Of a stretch of DNA of 18,839 bases, positions 14,185 to 18,839 are shown piece by piece. The position numbers and the translations under genes are program-made. This DNA is from an uncultured Collinsella sp. (lineage in GTDB: Bacteria > Actinomycetota > Coriobacteriia > Coriobacteriales > Coriobacteriaceae), in the NCBI GenBank assembly GCA_900549655.1, contig UROZ01000029.1, forward strand, positions 1 through 18,839. The letters are read 5' to 3'. Every line of letters begins with the position of its first letter. Position 1 is the first letter of the stretch. The notes beneath the pieces were generated by a model. That model did no database searches and had not been told where the DNA came from. It worked only from the letters and a program-made list of their open reading frames with translations.

Positions 14185-15366
14185 ATGCTATTTGTAAATC
14201 AGCTGGTACATACGCTTGTTCCCGGCAGCGAAAGCGAGCCGGTCGATACCTCCTGCCGCACCAATGCTGGTTTTGCCGCAAGCCTCATCTGCATCGGCCT
14301 CAACATCACCCTGTGCCTGGCCAAGGGCATCGCGGGCTTGCTCGCCGGTTCCGTGTCGCTTGTCGCCGACGCCTTCAACAACCTCTCCGATGCCTCGAGC
14401 AACATCGTGAGCCTGCTCGGGTTCCGGCTTGCCAGTCGCCCGGCCGATGAAGGTCACCCTTATGGCCATGGTCGCTACGAATACCTCGCCGGCCTGTTTG
14501 TCGCCGTCCTCGTTTGCGCCGTCGGCATCAACCTGGTGCTCGAATCCATCACCAAAATCATCAAGCCCTCTCCCACCGCCTACACGTTCATTTCCGTTGC
14601 GGCGCTGGTCGCGTCCATGCTCGTCAAGTTCTGGATGGCCGCGTTCAACCGCGCGCTGGGCGACCGTATTGATTCCGAGACGCTCATCGCCACGGCGCAG
14701 GATTCCAAAAACGATGTCATCACCTCGGGCTCGGTCTTGGCGGCGGCGCTCATCTCACAGACAACCGGCTTCGACCTCGACGGCTGGGCCGGCCTGGGCG
14801 TGGGCATTTTTATCTGCGTCAGTGGCATGGGCCTGGTGCGCGATGCCATCAGCCCGCTGCTGGGACAGGCGCCCGACCCCAAGCTGGTGCAGGAGATTCG
14901 CGACAAAATCATGTCCTATCCGCAAGTGCTAGGCACCCACGACCTCATGGTGCACGACTACGGCCCCGGTCGCCAGTTTGCCAGCGCACACGTGGAGATG
15001 CCCGGCGAGAGCGATGCGTTTGAGCACCACGAGATTCTGGACACCATCGAGCACGATATCAAGCATCAAATGGGCATCGATATTACGCTGCACTGCGACC
15101 CCATCGCGACAACCGGCGACGACCTGCGCGGCTGGGTCAAGCGCGGCATCATGCAGATCGACCCCGCACTTTCCATCCACGACCTGCACGAGCACGACGG
15201 CTTCGTCTCGTTTGACCTGGTGCGCCCCGACGGTTTTGACATATCCGACGAGGAGCTGCTGGAACTCGTCACGCGCATCGTGCACGAGCGCCGGCCCGAC
15301 GCCTCGTGCGTCGTCACGTTTGACTCGGGTTTTAGCTCGCCCGAGCGCCCGGCCGAGCAACTGTAA
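14185..15366 (+). CDS. Cation diffusion facilitator family metal transporter
   Basis: A 393-aa CDF-family exporter, which uses the proton gradient to expel divalent metal. About six membrane helices lie between residues 28 and 228. The transport site reads Asn65-xxx-Asp69 in ADAFNNLSDA (helix 2) and Asp173-xxx-Asp177 in QDSKNDVIT (helix 5), the N-D/D-D set described for Mn exporters of the MntE type, so Mn (or Fe) is favoured over Zn. HPYGHGRYEY (91-100) is the conserved loop. The cytoplasmic part contains one dimerisation domain (about 230-305) and a second similar segment (about 315-385, starting WVKRGIMQID), making it longer than 300-residue CDFs. The ATG at 14185 has GAGGA 8 bp upstream; earlier in-frame ATGs (14026, 14164) lack one. 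Confidence 0.9.
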   Translation: MLFVNQLVHTLVPGSESEPVDTSCRTNAGFAASLICIGLNITLCLAKGIAGLLAGSVSLVADAFNNLSDASSNIVSLLGFRLASRPADEGHPYGHGRYEYLAGLFVAVLVCAVGINLVLESITKIIKPSPTAYTFISVAALVASMLVKFWMAAFNRALGDRIDSETLIATAQDSKNDVITSGSVLAAALISQTTGFDLDGWAGLGVGIFICVSGMGLVRDAISPLLGQAPDPKLVQEIRDKIMSYPQVLGTHDLMVHDYGPGRQFASAHVEMPGESDAFEHHEILDTIEHDIKHQMGIDITLHCDPIATTGDDLRGWVKRGIMQIDPALSIHDLHEHDGFVSFDLVRPDGFDISDEELLELVTRIVHERRPDASCVVTFDSGFSSPERPAEQL

Positions 15367-15374
15367 TCGACGGC

Positions 15375-15447
15375 AAAACGGGACGCAGGACCGCCGACCA
15401 GCGCGCACATGCGCCCGGTCACGCGACACTGCGTCCCGTTTTTGTTT
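15375..15447. terminator. Bidirectional terminator between convergent genes
   Basis: AAAACGGGACGCAG (15375-15388) pairs perfectly with CTGCGTCCCGTTTT (15429-15442) around a 40-nt loop that can itself fold (GACCG with CGGTC, GCGC with GCGC). TTTTTG follows on the plus strand and TTTTG on the minus strand, so it can serve both the CDF gene and the PASTA-like gene. Confidence 0.85.
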
Positions 15448-15476
15448 GCACCGCTAAGGCTCTAGCAGCTCAGCCG

Positions 15477-16487
15477 CTAGTTCCCCTGTGCGCCCGAAAT
15501 GCCGTTTTGCAGCGCGTTCCAGGCATCCGTCGCCATGTCGCCCAGGTTCTGCGCGGTGTCGCCGAGGTTTTGGGCCGTATCGCCCAGCTCTTGGGCCTTG
15601 TCTCCCAGCTCCTGGGCCTTGTTGCTCAGGTCTTCCAGCGTATTAGAGCTCGAACTGTCCGTACCGCTCTGATCGCCGGACACATTGCCCGACGAACTGT
15701 CCTTGCGCGTAAGCTGAACCTCCAGGTTACCGTTGTCGTTATAGTAGGCAGACGTTACGACCCAATTGGCATCGACAACGGGCGTCGAGCCATCCTCGGT
15801 CAGAATCACGGCGTTCGAAAGGTCGGCCCCGCGCGACTTGAGGAGCTTCTTGGCGTTAGACCAGTACTGTCCCGGGATATCACTCAGGTCCACAGCGCCG
15901 GACTGGGTAGCCTCGGTCTGCTCTGCCGTCGTATCGGTTGAAGCGCCTCGTTTATTGAGCATGCCCGACACGATGGCAAACACAACCGATAAGGCAAAGA
16001 AGATCGCCAGTACGATGAGAATCTTCTTAATAACGCTCGACGAACGCGAGGGCTTCTCCCCCTCGTCCTCGCCATACTGCGGAATCGATTTGGGATACTC
16101 GCGATAGGGCTGGCGCGCACGCGAATCGCGCGAGTCATAACGAGGCTGGGCCTGTGCCGTACGCGGCATATACGTCGTCTGCTGAGGCTGCGGAATGGAA
16201 TTTTGCGACAAATCGCTGTAAGGGTCCGGCGCGGAACTGGCATAGGGGTCCTGCGGCGCGTAATCAAACGGGTCTGGTGCCACGTTGCCGTAGGGGCTTT
16301 GCGAAGGGACAGCGTAAGGGTCCGGCGCCGCGTTGCCATAACCCATAACTCGCGTGGGCTCGGCCGTGGCCTGGGTCGCGTCGGGCGCGACGTAGCCGGG
16401 ATTTGCCACAACGCGGGTCGCATCGGCGCTATTACCCGCCTGCGCGGAGCCGTAGCCACCCATTACGGTCGTCTTATCCTGGTCCAT
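15477..16487 (-). CDS. Single-pass membrane protein with a PASTA-like domain
   Basis: A 336-aa protein. Residues 1-150 are disordered, rich in Pro, Asp, Tyr and Gln, with APDPY-type repeats (53-90) and three similar Thr motifs: TTVMGGYG (6-13), ATRVV (23-27) and PTRVMGYG (44-51). A single membrane helix (154-177) follows a basic stretch, placing the N-terminus in the cytoplasm. Residues 200-262 resemble one PASTA-like unit (IPGQYWSNAKKLLKSRG, then VVDANWVVTSAYYN and LEVQLTRK). The tail carries four 7-residue repeats (KAQELGD twice, TAQNLGD twice; 290-317), helical in pattern. AAGGA lies 8 bp before the ATG at 16487; an in-frame ATG at 16514 has no such site. A role in envelope sensing or Ser/Thr-kinase signalling is an inference; no kinase is present here. 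Confidence 0.75.
   Translation of the reverse strand: MDQDKTTVMGGYGSAQAGNSADATRVVANPGYVAPDATQATAEPTRVMGYGNAAPDPYAVPSQSPYGNVAPDPFDYAPQDPYASSAPDPYSDLSQNSIPQPQQTTYMPRTAQAQPRYDSRDSRARQPYREYPKSIPQYGEDEGEKPSRSSSVIKKILIVLAIFFALSVVFAIVSGMLNKRGASTDTTAEQTEATQSGAVDLSDIPGQYWSNAKKLLKSRGADLSNAVILTEDGSTPVVDANWVVTSAYYNDNGNLEVQLTRKDSSSGNVSGDQSGTDSSSSNTLEDLSNKAQELGDKAQELGDTAQNLGDTAQNLGDMATDAWNALQNGISGAQGN
15537..15620 (-). repeat. Four 21-bp tandem repeats inside the PASTA-like gene
   Basis: Four 21-bp units encode KAQELGD, KAQELGD, TAQNLGD and TAQNLGD. The repeat length keeps the frame, so copy number could vary between strains and alter the length of the extracellular helical tail. Confidence 0.75.
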
Positions 16488-16603
16488 GCAACGTTTCCTT
16501 TCCGTCGCCTGCAAGCATCGAGTTATCCATGCATTCTACCCGCGCAAAAGCCTATGATGGGCAGTGCCCGCCGGTATCTACAAGACATGCGCGGTCCTCG
16601 GGA

Positions 16604-16640
16604 TAAAAAGCCCCGCCGGGCCTTGGTGGCGCGGCGGGGC
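16604..16640 (-). terminator. Terminator of fhs
   Basis: On the minus strand GCCCCGCCG pairs with CGGCGGGGC, extended past one mismatch by three more pairs, with a 5-nt loop and a TTTTT tail (16605-16609). A strong intrinsic terminator just after the fhs stop. Confidence 0.9.
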
Positions 16641-16665
16641 GGGCAAGCGGCTATGAATAGCGGGC

Positions 16666-18333
16666 TTAGAACAGGCCGGTGATGTTGCCGTCGTTGTCGA
16701 CGTCGATGTTCTCGGCCGCGGGAACCTTGGGCAGGCCCGGCATGGTCAGAACGCTGCCGGTCAGCGCGACCACGAAGTGAGCGCCGGCGGAAACCTTGAG
16801 CTCGCGCACGGTGATGCGGAAGCCCTCGGGGGCACCGAGGGCCTTAGCGTTGTCGCTAAAGCTGTACTGCGTCTTGGCCACGCACACCGGCAGGTTGCCA
16901 AAGCCGTTCTCGCGCAGCTCAGCGAGCTGGCGCTTGGCAGCCGGCGTAAAGTCAACGCCGTCGGCACGGTAAACCTTGGTGGCAACGGCCTCGAGGGCGT
17001 CGGCCACATCGGCACCGTCCTCGTAAGCAAACTTGAGCTCGCTCGGCTGCTCGATCAGGCGCATGACCTCATCGGCCAGGTCGAGCGCGCCCTCGCCGCC
17101 CTTGGCCCAGACCTCGGACAGCTTAACGTTGACGCCAAGCTTCTGGCACTCGGACTCGATGAGCTCCAGCTCGGCCTCGGTGTCCGTCGGGAAGCGGTTG
17201 ATGGCGACCACACAGGGCAGGCCGTACACGTTCTGAATGTTGTCGACATGGCGCAGCAGGTTGGGCATGCCGGCCTTAAGGGCCTCAAGGTTCTCCTCGT
17301 TGAGGTCGGCCTTGGCGACACCGCCGTTGTACTTAAGCGCGCGGGCAGTCGCAACGACCACGACAGCGCTGGGACGAACGCCCGTCATGCGGCACTTGAT
17401 ATCGAGGAACTTCTCAGCACCCAGGTCGGCACCAAAGCCGGCCTCGGTAATGGCAACATCGCCAAAGCGCATGGCCATGCGGGTGGCCATGATGGAGTTG
17501 CAGCCGTGGGCGATATTGGCGAAGGGACCGCCGTGGACAAACGCAGGCGTGCCCTCGAGCGTCTGCACCAGGTTGGGTTTGAGCGCGTCCTTGAGCAGAG
17601 CAGCCATGGCGCCCTGAGCCTTAAGGTCGCGAGCGCGGACGGGCTCGCCGGCAAAGCTGTAGCCGACGACGATCTCGCCCAGGCGCTCCTTGAGGTCGTT
17701 AATGCTCGTGGACAGGCACAAGATTGCCATAATCTCGGAGGCGACGGTAATGTCGAAGCCGTCCTCGCGCGGCACGCCCTGGGCCTTGCCGCCAATGCCG
17801 TCGATGACGTGACGGAGCTGACGGTCGTTCATGTCGACGACGCGCTTCCAGGTGATGCGCTTAACGTCGATACCGAGCTGGTTGCCCTGCTGAATATGGT
17901 TGTCGAGCATAGCGGCCAGCAGGTTGTTGGCGGCACCGATGGCATGGAAGTCACCGGTAAAGTGCAGGTTGATGTCCTCCATGGGGATAACCTGGGCCCA
18001 ACCGCCACCGGCGGCACCGCCCTTCACGCCAAAGACGGGACCGAGCGAAGGCTCGCGCAGAGCCACGGCGCTCTTGACGCCGCGACGGCGCAGACCGTCG
18101 GCAAGACCGATGGTCGTGGTGGTCTTACCCTCGCCGGCGGGCGTGGGGTTGATAGCGGTCACGAGGACGAGCTTAGCCTGATGATCAGTTGGCTCATTGA
18201 GCAGGGAGTAGTCGACCTTAGCCTTGTCGAAGCCGTACGGAATCAGATGCTTAACGTCAACGCCGGCGTTCTTAGCCACCTCGGTAATAGGCAGCGGCGT
18301 GACGGAACGTGCGATTTCGATGTCAGTAGGCAT
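16666..18333 (-). CDS. fhs: Formate-tetrahydrofolate ligase
   Basis: A 555-aa formyl-THF synthetase, which joins formate to THF using ATP to make 10-formyl-THF; it also runs in reverse in purine and amino-acid fermenters. The N-terminus MPTDIEIARSVTPLPITEVA is typical, and the P-loop NPTPAGEGKTTTTIGL lies at about residues 65-80. Other conserved stretches are REPSLGPVFGVKGGAAGGG, FTGDFHAI, ETGFGADLG-like TEAGFGADLGAEKF and ALTGSVLTMPGLP near the end. Length is normal. The ATG at 18333 has AAGGA 6 bp upstream. It is monocistronic, with its own promoter and terminator, and lies about 12 kb from fchA-folD, which handle the next one-carbon steps. Confidence 0.97.
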   Translation of the reverse strand: MPTDIEIARSVTPLPITEVAKNAGVDVKHLIPYGFDKAKVDYSLLNEPTDHQAKLVLVTAINPTPAGEGKTTTTIGLADGLRRRGVKSAVALREPSLGPVFGVKGGAAGGGWAQVIPMEDINLHFTGDFHAIGAANNLLAAMLDNHIQQGNQLGIDVKRITWKRVVDMNDRQLRHVIDGIGGKAQGVPREDGFDITVASEIMAILCLSTSINDLKERLGEIVVGYSFAGEPVRARDLKAQGAMAALLKDALKPNLVQTLEGTPAFVHGGPFANIAHGCNSIMATRMAMRFGDVAITEAGFGADLGAEKFLDIKCRMTGVRPSAVVVVATARALKYNGGVAKADLNEENLEALKAGMPNLLRHVDNIQNVYGLPCVVAINRFPTDTEAELELIESECQKLGVNVKLSEVWAKGGEGALDLADEVMRLIEQPSELKFAYEDGADVADALEAVATKVYRADGVDFTPAAKRQLAELRENGFGNLPVCVAKTQYSFSDNAKALGAPEGFRITVRELKVSAGAHFVVALTGSVLTMPGLPKVPAAENIDVDNDGNITGLF

Positions 18334-18373
18334 GGGCGGTCCTTTCGTTACCGAATGAGAAAAAGACCAATTC

Positions 18374-18400
18374 AGCATAGCACGGGCGCGCAATAGTAAA
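18374..18400 (-). promoter_or_regulatory. Predicted promoter of fhs
   Basis: On the minus strand TATGCT (18374-18379) is preceded by TGC, an extended -10, with TTTACT (18395-18400) 15 bp upstream. The short spacing is offset by the TGn element. It lies about 40 bp before the fhs start codon. Confidence 0.4.
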
Positions 18401-18477
18401 ACGCCCATAACCGATGAACGGCGATATGTTTACCCGATGCCCAGCGATAGCCCAACAGCCCGCCAAAACAAAGCGCC

Positions 18478-18839
18478 CTAAACGGTAGGTTCAATCCCCA
18501 GGTGCTCAAAGGTGCGAAGGGTTGCCTGACGGCCCTGCGGCGTACGAATCATCAACCCGCATTGCAGCAAATAGGGCTCATAGACATCCTCGAGCGTGCC
18601 CGGGTCCTCGCCCACCGCGCTGGCAAGGGTCGTAAGTCCCACGGCGCGACCGGAGAACGTCTTAGCGAGCGTCTCCAAAATGCGAATATCCATCCAGTCC
18701 AGACCGAGCTCATCGATCTCGAAGAACTCGAGCGCCTGGCGACAGATATCGAGCTCGATGGGGCCGTTGCCGCGCACCTGTGCGTAATCGCGCACGCGTT
18801 TGAGCAGGCGGTTGGCAAGACGCGGCGTGCCGCGCGAAC
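18478..18839 (-). CDS. ruvB: Holliday junction helicase RuvB, C-terminal part
   Basis: The last 119 residues of RuvB, the AAA+ motor that drives Holliday-junction branch migration with RuvA and RuvC. The 5' end lies beyond the right edge. Visible are the sensor-2 region SRGTPRLANRLLKRVRDYAQ and the winged-helix domain with GLDWMDIRILETLAKTF, GRAVGLTTLASAVGED, LEDVYEPYLLQCGLMIRTPQGRQAT and a final EHLGIEPTV. The reading frame is open to the window edge. There is no obvious terminator between its stop and the fhs promoter, but the predicted fhs promoter suggests separate expression. Confidence 0.96.
   Translation of the reverse strand, partial: SRGTPRLANRLLKRVRDYAQVRGNGPIELDICRQALEFFEIDELGLDWMDIRILETLAKTFSGRAVGLTTLASAVGEDPGTLEDVYEPYLLQCGLMIRTPQGRQATLRTFEHLGIEPTV

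Noticed and set aside
16777..18396. A 539-codon open frame on the plus strand, antisense to fhs
   Set aside because: fhs is a certain gene on the other strand; the antisense frame has no ribosome site or recognisable domain and is a by-product of GC-rich codon use.
1..18839. CRISPR array, insertion sequence or prophage
   Set aside because: No regularly spaced direct repeats, transposase, integrase or phage structural genes were found.

Overview
The window looks like chromosomal DNA of a high-GC Gram-positive gut anaerobe of the class Coriobacteriia, most likely Collinsella. This rests on codon usage, strong AAGGAGG-type ribosome binding sites, the protein families present, and the combination of formate-THF ligase, FchA-type cyclohydrolase, C69 dipeptidase and an actinobacterial LAxTG surface anchor. 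The genus is an inference from reading; no database search was run. No rRNA, tRNA, CRISPR array, insertion sequence or complete prophage is seen.

Layout, left to right. A cobalamin riboswitch with its promoter lies at the left edge, reading leftwards to a gene outside the window. A 152-bp element bounded by 24-bp inverted repeats follows. Next come a minus-strand phasin-like/AarF(UbiB) pair, a C69 dipeptidase, and a minus-strand fchA-folD pair. On the plus strand two tandem paralogous lipoproteins each have their own terminator, followed by a Tat-exported, sortase-anchored PI-PLC-like protein. Then come a small PH-like gene (minus) and a frameshifted DUF1016/YhcG nuclease gene (plus), followed by about 420 bp without a clear gene. 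A zinc-ribbon protein (minus) and a CDF metal transporter (plus) diverge. The CDF gene converges on a membrane protein with a PASTA-like domain (minus) across a shared terminator. Last are fhs and the 3' part of ruvB, both minus.

The most coherent functional theme is one-carbon/folate metabolism. Fhs makes 10-formyl-THF, FchA interconverts it with methenyl-THF, and a FolD homologue would carry out the dehydrogenase step. This FolD lacks the canonical cyclohydrolase Lys and Gln while sitting 2 bp from fchA, suggesting that the usually bifunctional enzyme has been split between two genes. A second theme is the cell surface: duplicated lipoproteins, a surface phospholipase-like enzyme with a lectin-like domain, and a PASTA-like membrane protein with repeated Thr-x-Val motifs. 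Several inverted repeats in promoter or leader regions (fchA, the zinc-ribbon gene, the CDF gene) are candidate regulatory sites.
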